Source: Streptomyces sp. NRRL WC-3605 (GTDB lineage: Bacteria > Actinomycetota > Actinomycetes > Streptomycetales > Streptomycetaceae). From it: a stretch of 64,000 nucleotides of DNA. Position 1 is the stretch's first letter, and each line of letters opens with the position of its first letter. This document shows, piece by piece, positions 32,850 through 41,758 of the stretch. Location of the stretch: positions 1 to 64,000 of the forward strand of contig NZ_LLZN01000041.1 in assembly GCF_001509795.1 (NCBI RefSeq), written 5' to 3'. The position numbers and the translations under genes are program-made. The notes below the pieces were generated by a model. The model did not search any database and was not told where the DNA came from. It saw only the letters and a program-made list of their open reading frames with translations.

Positions 32850-35228
32850 ATGAGCCCGGATCACCCGGTCGACGAGGCCTCGACGGCCCGGGCCGTCATC
32901 GACGCCGACGGCCTGCTCGTCGAGTGGAACGCCGGAGCGGAACGCCTCCTGGGCCACTCGGCGGCCGACGTCGTGGGGCGCCCGGCGGCGGACCTGCTGG
33001 CCGGCCCGGGCACGGACGGGGCCGTCCCCCCGGACCGCGACCGCTGGGACGGCGTCGTCACGCTGCGCCGCCACGACGGCGGCACGCTCCCCGTGTGGGT
33101 GCTAGTCCACCGGATCCAGCACCCGCGCCAGGGCCACGACCGGTGGCTGGTCGTCACGCCGCTGGACCCGGAGGGCACCCGCGCGCAGAACGATCCGCTG
33201 GACGACGTCTCCCTCCTCGACGCCCCCTGCGCCATCGCGATCTACGACGACCGGCTGCGGGTGCGCAGCATCAACGCGGTCATGGCGGAGGTGCTCGACC
33301 TGCCCGCGGAGAACGTGCGCGGTCTGCGCACCTACGAGATGACGGGCATGGCGCACAGCCACGACATGGAGGGCCGGCTGCGCCAGGTGCTCACCACGGG
33401 CCGCGGCACGGCCGTACGGACGTACGTGCCGGTCGGCGGTGACCGCACCCTGAGCTGGCTGGCCCGCATGGCCCCCATCCGGGACGTCCTGGGCCGGGTG
33501 CGGGGCGTGTCGGTCGCCGCGCACGACTTCACCGAGCAGTACCAGGCGCAGGAGCGGCTCCAGCTGGTGAACGAGGCCAGCGTGCGCATCGGCACCACCC
33601 TCGACGTGGCGACGACGGCCCAGGAGCTGGCGGACATCTGTGTGCCGGCGCTCGCCGACTTCGTCAGCGTCGACCTGCTGGACCCGGCCGAGCACGGCGA
33701 TCCGCCCGTGACCCGGCCGGTGGCGCCGATCGGGCTGCGGCGGACCGCGCACCGGATCATCGACACGGACGGCGGCGCCGTCGTCAAGCCCGGGCAGCTC
33801 GACCTGTACCCGGCCACGTCCCCGCAGGCCGACGCGCTGCTGGCGGGGCACACCATCGTCGCCTCGGCCGCGACCGGCGACCTCGACCAGTGGCTGTCGT
33901 GGGACCCGCACCGCGCCGACCAGATCAAGCAGTACAGGATCCACACCGCGATGTCCGTGCCGATCCAGGCCCGCGGCACGACCCTCGGCGTCGCGGTGCT
34001 CTCCCGGTTCGACAACCCGCAGCCGTTCACCCCGGACGACGTGCTGCTGGCGGAGGAGGTGACGGCGCGCGCCGCCGTCTGCATCGACAACGCCCGCCGG
34101 TACTCGCGCGAGCGCGAGACCGCGCTGGCCCTCCAGCGCAGCCTGCTGCCGCGCACCCTGCCGCGCACCGCCGCGCTGGAGGCGGCCTCCCGCTACCTCC
34201 CGGCGGCGCGCTCCGGGGTGGGCGGCGACTGGTTCGACGTGATCCCGCTGTCCGGGATGCGGGTGGCGATGGTCGTCGGCGACGTCGTCGGCCACGGCAT
34301 CCAGGCGTCGGCGACGATGGGCCGGCTGCGCACGGCCGTGCGTACGCTCGCCGACATCGACCTCGCGCCCGACGAGCTCCTCACCCACCTCGACGACCTG
34401 GTCGTGCGCCTGTCGGAGGAGGCCGGCACCGACGGTGTCTCCGGCGAGGTCGGCGCCACCTGCCTGTACGCCGTGTACGACCCGGTCTCCCGGCGCTGCA
34501 CGCTGGCCCGCGCCGGACATCCCCCGCCCGTGATGGCCGCGCCCGGCGAGGCGCCCGTGGAGATCGACCTGCCCGCGGGACCCCCGCTGGGACTGGGCGG
34601 GCTGCCGTTCGAGTCGGCGGAGATCGAGCTGCGCGAGGGCACCGTCCTCGCGCTGTACACCGACGGGCTGATCGAGTCGCGCGAGCGGGACGTCGACGCC
34701 AGTCACGCACTGCTGTGCGAGTCGCTCACGGCGGCGTCCGGCTCCCTCGAGGAGACCTGCGACCGCGTCCTGCACTCGCTGCTCCCGGCGGGCGGTGTCG
34801 CCGACGACGTGGCCCTGCTCCTCGCGCGCACCCAGGGGCTGCCGTCCTCCCGGGTGGCGACCTGGGACATCCCGGCGGACCCGGCGCTCGTGGCGCCGAT
34901 CCGCAAGCAGGTCGTGGAGCAGATCGGCCGGTGGAACCTGTCCGAGGCCACGTTCACCGCCGAACTGGTGGTCAGCGAGCTGGTCACCAACGCCATCCGC
35001 TACGGCACGCACCCCATACGGCTCCGGCTCATCCACGACGCCACGACCCTGATCTGCGAGGTGTCCGACACCAGCCACACCGCCCCGCACCTGCGCCGCG
35101 CCAAGACGTACGACGAGGGCGGCCGGGGGCTGCTGCTGGTCGCCCAGCTCACCCAGCGCTGGGGCAGCCGGCACACCGCCGACGGCAAGACCATCTGGGC
35201 GGAGATCGGGTTGCTCGGCGAGGAGTGA
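32850..35228 (+). CDS. PAS/GAF SpoIIE-type PP2C phosphatase with C-terminal HATPase domain
   Basis: A 792-residue signalling phosphatase. ATG 32850 is chosen for its GGGAG site and because the PAS domain starts soon after; GTG 32805 is an alternative. Domains: PAS 1 (~10-110, IDADGLLVEWNAGAERLLG), PAS 2 (~125-240), GAF (~250-415), SpoIIE PP2C (~440-640) and HATPase (~670-785). The PP2C part has GVGGDWFDVIPL, VVGDVVGHGIQASATMG and YTDGLIESRE. The HATPase has VVSELVTNAIRYG and GGRGLLLVAQL. Same architecture class as the protein at 14.6-17.1 kb but not a close copy. It should act on a STAS antagonist. Confidence 0.9.
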   Translation: MSPDHPVDEASTARAVIDADGLLVEWNAGAERLLGHSAADVVGRPAADLLAGPGTDGAVPPDRDRWDGVVTLRRHDGGTLPVWVLVHRIQHPRQGHDRWLVVTPLDPEGTRAQNDPLDDVSLLDAPCAIAIYDDRLRVRSINAVMAEVLDLPAENVRGLRTYEMTGMAHSHDMEGRLRQVLTTGRGTAVRTYVPVGGDRTLSWLARMAPIRDVLGRVRGVSVAAHDFTEQYQAQERLQLVNEASVRIGTTLDVATTAQELADICVPALADFVSVDLLDPAEHGDPPVTRPVAPIGLRRTAHRIIDTDGGAVVKPGQLDLYPATSPQADALLAGHTIVASAATGDLDQWLSWDPHRADQIKQYRIHTAMSVPIQARGTTLGVAVLSRFDNPQPFTPDDVLLAEEVTARAAVCIDNARRYSRERETALALQRSLLPRTLPRTAALEAASRYLPAARSGVGGDWFDVIPLSGMRVAMVVGDVVGHGIQASATMGRLRTAVRTLADIDLAPDELLTHLDDLVVRLSEEAGTDGVSGEVGATCLYAVYDPVSRRCTLARAGHPPPVMAAPGEAPVEIDLPAGPPLGLGGLPFESAEIELREGTVLALYTDGLIESRERDVDASHALLCESLTAASGSLEETCDRVLHSLLPAGGVADDVALLLARTQGLPSSRVATWDIPADPALVAPIRKQVVEQIGRWNLSEATFTAELVVSELVTNAIRYGTHPIRLRLIHDATTLICEVSDTSHTAPHLRRAKTYDEGGRGLLLVAQLTQRWGSRHTADGKTIWAEIGLLGEE

Positions 35229-35282
35229 GGACCCGCGCGCGAACGTGACTACGCTCCGCGAAAACGGGGATGCCTCACAGAC

Positions 35283-36044
35283 ATGGGAGCAATGGGACGC
35301 GCACCGCAATCCCCCTTCTCTGTCCGCGGCCGCCCCAGGGGGTGTCTTGCCGATCAGCGCCGGGAGCCCGGCCTGATCGGCAAGACACCCCCTGGGCGCC
35401 GCGCCGCTCTTCCGGTGACCGCCGCCGCCCTGCTGTGCGTGCTCGCCGCCTGCGCGGACGGCACCGGCGCCTCGGACACCACGCCGACGCGGACGCCGTC
35501 CGCGGGCGGCGGGGCGACGACCGCACCGGGCACGGCCGACGGCACGGGCCCGCCCACGACACCGGTCACCACCACGCCCGGCACCCCGGACACGGAGAGC
35601 CCGGTGACCCAGTCGGGCGGCGCCGCGCCGCGCTGCCACACCTCCGAGCTGCGGGCGCGCCTGGGCCGCCCGAGCCCCGGAGCGGGCCAGCGCAACTTCC
35701 CGATCGTGCTGACCAACCGGGCCGACCGCACCTGCACCGTCCGCGGCTACCCCGGCGCCGCCTTCGTGGACGCCTCGGGCCGGCAGCTCGGCCCCGACCC
35801 GCGGCGCTCCGCGGACACGCCGGCGACGGTCAGGCTGGCGCCGGGTGCCAGCGCCTGGGCGGGGCTGACCTTCGCCAGTCCGGAGATCAGCGGGGCCCGC
35901 ACCGCCGAGCCGAAGGAGCTGCTGGTGACACCGCCGGACGAACGGGACCCGCTGCGGGTCCCGTGGACGTCGGGCGAGGTGCCGGTGGGCGGCAACGCGT
36001 CCACGGTGTTCGTCACGGTCCTCCAGCCCGGCACGGGCGGCTGA
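35283..36044 (+). CDS. DUF4232 lipoprotein with a palindromic element in its 5' coding region
   Basis: A 253-residue exported lipoprotein. A signal peptide with lipobox (ALPVTAAALLCVLAAC) lies unusually far in, near residue 57. The 40 residues before it are mostly encoded by the palindromic element at 35334-35396. A Thr/Pro-rich linker follows, then a DUF4232 domain with CHTSELRARLG, FPIVLTNRADRTCTVRGYPG and PGASAWAGLTF. ATG 35283 is uncertain; ATG 35292 is also possible, and no start lies between the palindrome and the signal peptide. The domain is probably a cell-surface binding module of unknown ligand. Confidence 0.78.
   Translation: MGAMGRAPQSPFSVRGRPRGCLADQRREPGLIGKTPPGRRAALPVTAAALLCVLAACADGTGASDTTPTRTPSAGGGATTAPGTADGTGPPTTPVTTTPGTPDTESPVTQSGGAAPRCHTSELRARLGRPSPGAGQRNFPIVLTNRADRTCTVRGYPGAAFVDASGRQLGPDPRRSADTPATVRLAPGASAWAGLTFASPEISGARTAEPKELLVTPPDERDPLRVPWTSGEVPVGGNASTVFVTVLQPGTGG
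35334..35396. repeat. 63-bp near-perfect palindromic (REP/MITE-like) element
   Basis: Perfect 23-bp arms (35334-35356 and 35374-35396) enclose a second stem, GCCGGG (35359-35364) with CCCGGC (35367-35372), leaving a 2-base loop and one bulge. The arm core is GGTGTCTTGCCGATC. The element reads in frame through the lipoprotein gene. No second copy was noticed in the window. Confidence 0.75.
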
Positions 36045-36053
36045 CCGGACGGC

Positions 36054-37994
36054 TCAGCGGTGGCCGCCGCCCCCGTGCCCGTGGCCGCCGCCCCTCGGCC
36101 CGCCGTCGCGCGCCGGCTGACCGGACGCCCGGGCGGACGGCGGTGTGGCCGGGGGCCGTGCCGTGGGGGCCGACCCGGCGGCAGGGGGGTGCGCGGAAGG
36201 CGGCGCCGGGGTGGTGGTGCCCCCGGACGCCGGGACCCAGGTGACCGTCTCCAGCGCGGAGGTGGTGCGTGCCGTGTCGACGGCCCAGTGCTGCACGTCG
36301 TTGTCGTCGTCGCGGCTCTTGAGCACCAGGGCGCCCGAGCCGTCGGTGGCCGCCGGGCTCAGCGCGAGTTCCTGGTCGAAGCGGGGCACCAGGGCGCCCG
36401 GCAGCGTGAAGTCGTAGCGGACGTCGTCGCTCCCGGGACCGGTGGCCTGGCAGGGGGCGAGCCGGACCGAGTAGCCGAGGTGCGAGTCGAGGCACAGGCC
36501 GGGGTCGGCGGCGCTGCGGATCAGCCCGTCGGTCTCGTACGTCCACTGCTGGGCCGCACCGGGGGCGCAGGTGGTGAGTGCGGTCTCCGCTCCCACGACG
36601 GCCCGGCCGCCCACGATGGCGACGCACAGCCCGGAGCCGATGTTGTGGAGCCGGCCCCGCAGGTCGCCCTTGGCCGCCTCGGCGGCGCCCGCCCAGGACG
36701 GGTTGCGGCTGGGGGTGTCCCTCTCGGGGTTCGCCGAGCCGGACGGACGCTGGTCGTGGGCGGTGGGCACGGCGGTGTCGTCGGTGCCGCCGTCGGAACC
36801 GGCGGCCGACCAGACCACCAGGGGCAGGACGACCAGGGCGCTGACGGTGGCGACGGCCGCCGACAGATTGCGGCGCCGGGCCGCGCGGCGGGCCACCTTC
36901 ACGGCGACGCGGCTGGAGCAGGCGCGGGCGCCGCCGCGGGCGGGCCCGGTGGCCTCGCGGCGCGCACCGGACCGGCGGGCGGCGCGGCGTGCGCTGCGCG
37001 GGCCGGGCATGTCGGCAGGCGGCCCGGCGGCGTCCGCGGCCGTGACGGAGGTGAACGCCGACGGGTGGGGGCGGGCCGCGGAGGTGGCGGCGCCGGTGTC
37101 GGCGAAGAAGGACTCGCCGGCGATCGGCCCGTGCGGAGCCGGTGTGGAGGCGGGGGGCCGTGCGCCGGGGCTCACCCGGGCGATCAGGTAGGCCCGCGCG
37201 CCCCAGCCGAGCACGGACTCGGCGAGGGCGATGCCCAGACCGCCGTTGAAGACGCCGAGCTGATCGGCGGTGTCGCCGCAGTGCGCGCAGCGGTCCAGGT
37301 GGGCGCGCAGGTCGGGGTCGACGTCGACGCCGCCGCGCCGGTAGGTCACGTCGAGCATCCGCAGGAACTGGCGGCACTCGTGCTCGGGGGCGAGTTCGCG
37401 GTGGACCTGGAGCAGTTCCTCGCGCAGCCGGTCGCGGGCCCGTTCCAGCTCCAGGCGTCCGGTCTCCGCGTCCATGCCGAGGAGCGCTGCCGGTACGGAC
37501 GCCGGTTCGGCCTCGACCTCGGTGTGCCACAGCAGGCAGCGGGCCGACTGGGGCAGCCGTTCGAAGGCCGTGGAGAGCAGCCGGCGGTTGTCCGGCGGCA
37601 GCAGGCGGGCGGCGGCTCCGGCGCCGTCGGGTCCGGAGCGCAGCCCGGGGTGGAGGAGTTCGCGACGGTGGTCGGCGTCCCATTCCGCGGCGATCCGGCC
37701 GACGGTGACGAGGAGCCGGGGGCGCCAGGCGGCGGTCGGTCCGGTCTGCCGCAGCGTCTCCCCGAAGAGGCGCGTGAACGCCGCCGTGGTGAGCATGCCC
37801 GCGGAGCGGGTGTCGGCGGTGCACAGCCGCGCGTAGGCGAAGCCCGCCTCCCAGTGCCGGTCGAGCAGCTCTCCGACCGGGTGGAGCGCCGGTGCCGCTC
37901 CCGTCCACTTCTTGAGTTCGGCGCTCAGTTGAGCGTCGGTCACTTCAAAGAAGCGGGCGGCGCCTGGTGAATTCGACAGGCCTGCGTCATGCAC
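36054..37994 (-). CDS. Sigma-factor-like/zinc-finger/membrane/ricin-lectin protein, paralog B
   Basis: A 646-residue protein started at GTG 37994, eight bases after GGAGGA; ATG 38036 is an alternative without a good site. It parallels paralog A block for block: DRHWEAGFAYARLCTA, PQSARCLLWHTEVEAEP, HRELAPEHECRQFLRMLDV, zinc motif RAHLDRCAHC and NGGLGIALAESVLGWGARAYL. A basic linker, membrane span (AAVATVSALVVLPLVVWSA) and ricin-type trefoil (LCLDSHLGYSV) follow. Its Pro/Gly/His-rich C-terminal extension (GGGHGHGGGGHR) is absent from A and could bind metal. It is convergent with the lipoprotein gene, 9 bases apart. Confidence 0.78.
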   Translation of the reverse strand: MHDAGLSNSPGAARFFEVTDAQLSAELKKWTGAAPALHPVGELLDRHWEAGFAYARLCTADTRSAGMLTTAAFTRLFGETLRQTGPTAAWRPRLLVTVGRIAAEWDADHRRELLHPGLRSGPDGAGAAARLLPPDNRRLLSTAFERLPQSARCLLWHTEVEAEPASVPAALLGMDAETGRLELERARDRLREELLQVHRELAPEHECRQFLRMLDVTYRRGGVDVDPDLRAHLDRCAHCGDTADQLGVFNGGLGIALAESVLGWGARAYLIARVSPGARPPASTPAPHGPIAGESFFADTGAATSAARPHPSAFTSVTAADAAGPPADMPGPRSARRAARRSGARREATGPARGGARACSSRVAVKVARRAARRRNLSAAVATVSALVVLPLVVWSAAGSDGGTDDTAVPTAHDQRPSGSANPERDTPSRNPSWAGAAEAAKGDLRGRLHNIGSGLCVAIVGGRAVVGAETALTTCAPGAAQQWTYETDGLIRSAADPGLCLDSHLGYSVRLAPCQATGPGSDDVRYDFTLPGALVPRFDQELALSPAATDGSGALVLKSRDDDNDVQHWAVDTARTTSALETVTWVPASGGTTTPAPPSAHPPAAGSAPTARPPATPPSARASGQPARDGGPRGGGHGHGGGGHR

Positions 37995-38391
37995 GGGGGC
38001 ATTCCTCCGGAGGGCACTGCGGCTTGATGGGTCCATACCAATGGGTATGCTCCGGGTGCGGCTCTGGTGAAGCGCGAGGCGTAAAGGAGCGAGGCACACC
38101 TTTGCACAGGTCAGGGACTGAGAACAAGCCGCTCCACTTATTGTGCACCGGGTACGCGGCGGACAGTGTTCGACGAATTGTCAATAGCCGCGCGATCCGC
38201 ATTGCGGACTATCGGCGAAGCAATGGGAAAACGGATTCACTCGACACTCCGCCGACTTCATCGCAAACCATTGAACCGCCGCGCCACGGCATTTTCCGCT
38301 GGTCATGCGGACGAAGGCGCCTTCACCGGGCCTTCACAACCGGGGTGCCAACCATTGCGGCGCCCGGCCGGCGCCTCCGTCCGCGACGCGC
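37995..38391. other. Intergenic region between paralog B and the aldo/keto reductase gene
   Basis: Roughly 400 bases upstream of paralog B and downstream of the reductase stop. It is AT-richer at 38130-38260. A TTGACA hexamer on the minus strand (38191-38186) is a plausible -35 box for paralog B but lacks a well-spaced -10. Open frames here have poor codon bias and I do not call them. Confidence 0.4.
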
Positions 38392-39360
38392 TCAGTGGCC
38401 GATGACCGGGTGGGGCGTGTAGGACTCCTGGAGCGCCTCCAACTCCTTGTCGGTCAGCTCCAGTTCGACGGCGGCGACCGCGTCCTCGAGGTGCCCCGGC
38501 CGGGCGGCGCCGATGATGGGCGCCGTCACCGTGTCCTGGTGCAGCAGCCAGGCGAGGGCGACCTGGGCGCGCGGCACACCGCGCTCGTTCGCCACTCGGG
38601 TGACGGCCTCCACGACGACCCGGTCGCCGTCCGCGTACAGCCGGCTGCCGAACTCGTCGTGGGTGCTGCGCTCGGTGGCCGTGCCCCAGTCGCGGGTGAG
38701 CCGGCCGCGGGCCAGCGGGCTCCACGGCAGCACCCCGACGCCCTGGTCCGCGCAGAGCGGCAGCATCTCGCGCTCCTCCTCGCGGTAGAGGAGGTTGTAG
38801 TGGTTCTGCATGGAGACGAACTTCGTCCAGCCGTTGCGCTCGGCGGTGTACTGCATCTTCGAGAACTGCCAGGCGTACATCGAACTCGCCCCGATGTAAC
38901 GGGCCTTGCCCGCCTTCACCACGTCGTGCAGGGCCTCCATCGTCTCCTCGACCGGGGTGTGCGGGTCGAAGCGGTGGATCTGGTAGAGGTCGACGTGGTC
39001 CGTGCCGAGACGGGCGAGGCTGCGGTCGATCTCGGTCATGATCGCCTTGCGGGAGAGCCCGGCGCCGTTCGGGCCGGGGTGCATCCGGCCATTGACCTTG
39101 GTCGCGAGGACGATCTCGTCCCGGCGCGCGAAGTCGCGCAGCGCCTTGCCGACGATCTCCTCACTGGTGCCGTCGGAGTAGACGTTGGCGGTGTCGAAGA
39201 AGTTGACGCCCGCGTCGAGCGCCTGCCGGATCAGCGGCCGCGACGCCTCCTCGTTCAGGGTCCACTCGTGGGTGCCGCGGTCCGGGAGCCCGTAGGTCAT
39301 GCAGCCCAGACAGATCCGTGACACGTCCAGGCCCGTCGAACCGAGCTTCACGTACTGCAT
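38392..39360 (-). CDS. Aldo/keto reductase
   Basis: A 322-residue NADPH-dependent TIM-barrel oxidoreductase starting at ATG 39360 behind GCAGGAG. The catalytic tetrad is visible: Asp and Tyr in DTANVYSDGTSEE, Lys in LATKVNG and His in YQIHRFD. The cofactor end IIGAARPGHLEDAV is present. It resembles the group of 320-residue actinobacterial aldo/keto reductases that start MQYVKLGSTGLDVSRICLG. Substrate unknown. Monocistronic or leading from the flavoprotein gene just upstream. Confidence 0.93.
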   Translation of the reverse strand: MQYVKLGSTGLDVSRICLGCMTYGLPDRGTHEWTLNEEASRPLIRQALDAGVNFFDTANVYSDGTSEEIVGKALRDFARRDEIVLATKVNGRMHPGPNGAGLSRKAIMTEIDRSLARLGTDHVDLYQIHRFDPHTPVEETMEALHDVVKAGKARYIGASSMYAWQFSKMQYTAERNGWTKFVSMQNHYNLLYREEEREMLPLCADQGVGVLPWSPLARGRLTRDWGTATERSTHDEFGSRLYADGDRVVVEAVTRVANERGVPRAQVALAWLLHQDTVTAPIIGAARPGHLEDAVAAVELELTDKELEALQESYTPHPVIGH

Positions 39361-39401
39361 CGTTGCTGCTCCTGCCGTCGGGAAGGGGTTACCCGGCGAG
39401 C

Positions 39402-39944
39402 CTACGGCGCCCCCGGCCGCGTCAGGAGGTCCAGCGCCCGCTCCCACCCGAAGTCCGGCCGCGTGCCGTCCGGTGCGGGCTCGCCCGTGTACGGCTCCCC
39501 GAACCGCACCCCCATGCCGCGCAGCCGCTCCAGGCTGTCCCGGTAGGCCGGGTGGGCGGCGAGCGCGTCGGCCACACAGGGCAGGACGGCCACCGGCACG
39601 CCCAGGCCGGCCGCCTCGCACAGGGTGCCCAGGGCCAGGGTGTCGGCGATGCCGGCCGCCCACTTGTTGACCGTGTTGAAGGTGGCCGGGGCGACGGCAA
39701 CGGCGTCCGGCGGCGGGAAGGGGCGGGGGTCGGCGGGGGTGCGCCAGGCGGAGCGGATCGGGCGGCCCGTCAGAGTCTCGACGGCGGTGGTGTCGAAGAA
39801 GCCGTTCAGGGCGGCCGGGGTCGCGATGACCCCGACCTCCCAGTCCCGCTCCAGGGCGGCGCCGACCAGCTTGTCCACGTCCGCCGCGATCCCGGCGGCG
39901 CAGACGACGACGTAGAGGAAGGGTTTCCCGGCCTGCTCGGTCAT
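39402..39944 (-). CDS. Flavoprotein-domain protein (PPC decarboxylase-like)
   Basis: A 180-residue protein taken from MTEQAGKPF at 39944. It has the flavoprotein fold of phosphopantothenoylcysteine decarboxylase and related FMN proteins: LYVVVCAAGIAADVDKLVG, VIATPAALNGFFDTT, and VAPATFNTVNKWAAGIADTLALG in place of the PASANT loop. The catalytic His of decarboxylases is not apparent. It may be an FMN-dependent decarboxylase or prenyltransferase-like accessory. It lies 33 bases downstream of the ferredoxin gene and could share the CYP105 transcript. Confidence 0.8.
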   Translation of the reverse strand: MTEQAGKPFLYVVVCAAGIAADVDKLVGAALERDWEVGVIATPAALNGFFDTTAVETLTGRPIRSAWRTPADPRPFPPPDAVAVAPATFNTVNKWAAGIADTLALGTLCEAAGLGVPVAVLPCVADALAAHPAYRDSLERLRGMGVRFGEPYTGEPAPDGTRPDFGWERALDLLTRPGAP

Positions 39945-39977
39945 CCGGGAAACCCTACTCAACGGTCCGACGGCCCG

Positions 39978-40241
39978 TCAGCCGGCCGCCTCGGAGACGG
40001 TGATGGCGCTGACCGGGCAGGCGCGGGCGGCCTCCCGGACCATCGGGTCGCCGCCGCCGTCCTCACGGCCGGGGATCAGGGCGCTGAAGCCGTCGTCGTC
40101 CTGGGTGAAGACGGACGGGGCGGCCAGGGCGCACTGTCCGGCGCCGATGCAGAGGTCGTGGTCGATGTCGATGCGGGTCCCGGACGCCTCGCCGGGCGCG
40201 GCCGCCGTGGTCTCGTGTGTCTCACGTGTTTCGTTGTGCAT
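39978..40241 (-). CDS. Ferredoxin, 3Fe-4S type, partner of the CYP105-like P450
   Basis: An 87-residue ferredoxin with cluster ligands in DLCIGAGQCALAAP and AACPVSAI. Within the first motif the second Cys position of a four-ligand site is Ala/Gly, as in single 3Fe-4S ferredoxins such as SoyB. A hydrophilic 20-residue N-terminal extension precedes it. It starts 12 bases after the P450 stop, the standard order for CYP105 electron donors in Streptomyces. Confidence 0.93.
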   Translation of the reverse strand: MHNETRETHETTAAAPGEASGTRIDIDHDLCIGAGQCALAAPSVFTQDDDGFSALIPGREDGGGDPMVREAARACPVSAITVSEAAG

Positions 40242-40253
40242 GACCGGAGCCTC

Positions 40254-41462
40254 TTACCAGGTCACGGGGAGTTCCAGCATCCCCTGGATCGTGTCGCCGG
40301 GTTTGAACGGGATTTCCTCCGCGGGGACCGCCAGACGCAGTCCGGGGAGACGGCCGAACAGGGTGCGCAGCGCGATCTCCATCTCGGCGCGGGCGAGGTT
40401 CTGCCCGAGGCACTGGTGGATGCCGAACCCGAAGGCGACGTGGTGGCGGGCCGGGCGGTGCAGGTCGAGGGTGTCGGGGTCGGCGTAGACGGCCTCGTCC
40501 CGGTTGATGACCGACGTGGAGAAGATGACGCCGTCGCCCGCCCGGATGGTCTCCCCCGCCACCTCGATGTCCTCGGCGGCGACCCGCAGCAGACCGTCGG
40601 CGATGGACAGCATGCGCAGCAGTTCCTCGACGGCCGCGGGCACGAGGTCCGGGTCGGCGCGCAGCTCGGCCAGCCGTTCCGGGTGCCTGAGCAGCGTGAA
40701 GGTGCCCAGGGAGATCATGTTGGCGGTCGTCTCGTGCCCGGCGACCAGCAGGATGATCGCCAGCGCGATGAGGCCCTCGCGGTCCAGTTCGCCCTCGGCC
40801 AGCCGCTGGTGGACGAGTTCGTCCAGGACGCCGTCACCGGGCGCGTCCTGCCGCTGCTTGCGGTCGATCAGCTCGTCGAAGTACGCCTCCATGCGGGCTC
40901 GGGCGTCCATGGAGTCGGCGGCCGTCGGGCCGCGCAGCAGCCTGCGTGACTGCCCCTCGAAGAAGTCGTGGTCCTCGTAGGGCACGCCGAGCAGAGCGCA
41001 GATCACCATGGAGGGCACCGGCAGCGCGAAGGCGGGGACCAGGTCGGCGGGCGGGCCGCCGGCGATCATCGCGTCGAGGCGTTCGTCGACGATCCGCTGG
41101 ATGTGGGGGCGCAGCGCGGTGGCGCGCTGGAGGGTGAAGCTGGGGATCATCATGCGCCGCTGCACGCGGTGTTCGGGGTCGTCGACGCCGAGCAGGGCGG
41201 ACCGGCGGCGCCGGACCTGCGCGATGCGTTCCGTGGTGGCGGGGAACTCCGGCCGGGTGGGGTCGGAGGACAGACGGGGGTCGGCGAGCAGGGTGCGGGC
41301 GAGGCCGTGACCGGTGACCGTCCAGACGAGGCGGCCGTCGTAGAGACGTGCGCGGGTCAGCGGGCGGGTGTCGCGCAGGGGGTCGTAGGCGGCGGGCGGG
41401 TGGTAGGGACAGGTCCGGCTCTGGGGGAAGGCGACGGTGGGGGTTTCCGTCATGTCCGTCAT
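40254..41462 (-). CDS. Cytochrome P450, CYP105-like
   Basis: A 402-residue soluble P450 started at ATG 41462, eight bases after GAGG. Landmarks: I-helix LLVAGHETTANM (oxygen activation), ExxR in EELLRMLS and the heme loop FGFGIHQCLGQNLAR with the Cys thiolate. The HQCLGQNLAR sequence and downstream ferredoxin point to CYP105, a xenobiotic and secondary-metabolite oxidising family. A near-perfect 21-bp palindrome 44 bases upstream suggests inducible control. Confidence 0.93.
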   Translation of the reverse strand: MTDMTETPTVAFPQSRTCPYHPPAAYDPLRDTRPLTRARLYDGRLVWTVTGHGLARTLLADPRLSSDPTRPEFPATTERIAQVRRRRSALLGVDDPEHRVQRRMMIPSFTLQRATALRPHIQRIVDERLDAMIAGGPPADLVPAFALPVPSMVICALLGVPYEDHDFFEGQSRRLLRGPTAADSMDARARMEAYFDELIDRKQRQDAPGDGVLDELVHQRLAEGELDREGLIALAIILLVAGHETTANMISLGTFTLLRHPERLAELRADPDLVPAAVEELLRMLSIADGLLRVAAEDIEVAGETIRAGDGVIFSTSVINRDEAVYADPDTLDLHRPARHHVAFGFGIHQCLGQNLARAEMEIALRTLFGRLPGLRLAVPAEEIPFKPGDTIQGMLELPVTW

Positions 41463-41505
41463 GAAAAGACCTCGCAGACGAAAGAGTGCGTCGTGCCGAT
41501 CTTCA

Positions 41506-41526
41506 TTAGATGCCCGGGGCACCTAA
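41506..41526 (-). promoter_or_regulatory. Palindromic operator candidate upstream of the CYP105-like gene
   Basis: TTAGATGCCC (41506-41515) and GGGCACCTAA (41517-41526) are inverted repeats with one mismatch and a single central G. TTAG...CTAA ends are common in MarR- and related regulator sites. No regulator gene lies next to it. Confidence 0.45.
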
Positions 41527-41758
41527 AAGACGACGGCAAGTTCGGCCAGAACACCGCCGCGGAGAAACTGGCCGGGGATGATCGCTCAAGGCTTCGCCCG
41601 CACCGGACGGGAATCCGCCCGCGCGGCGGGCCGGGGGAAATTCGCTTGTCGCGGGCCGGTCGGGGACCACAGAATCCGGCCATGCCGAAGAACATCGCCT
41701 TTCTGCCGCCGACCGCCGCCGTCCGTCCGGTGCGGTCCCAGCAGCAGCCCGGCCGACC

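Noticed and set aside
37967..38422. Plus-strand frame in the spacer before the aldo/keto reductase
   Set aside because: It has weak third-position bias, spans an AT-richer promoter region, overlaps the start of paralog B and shows no motif.
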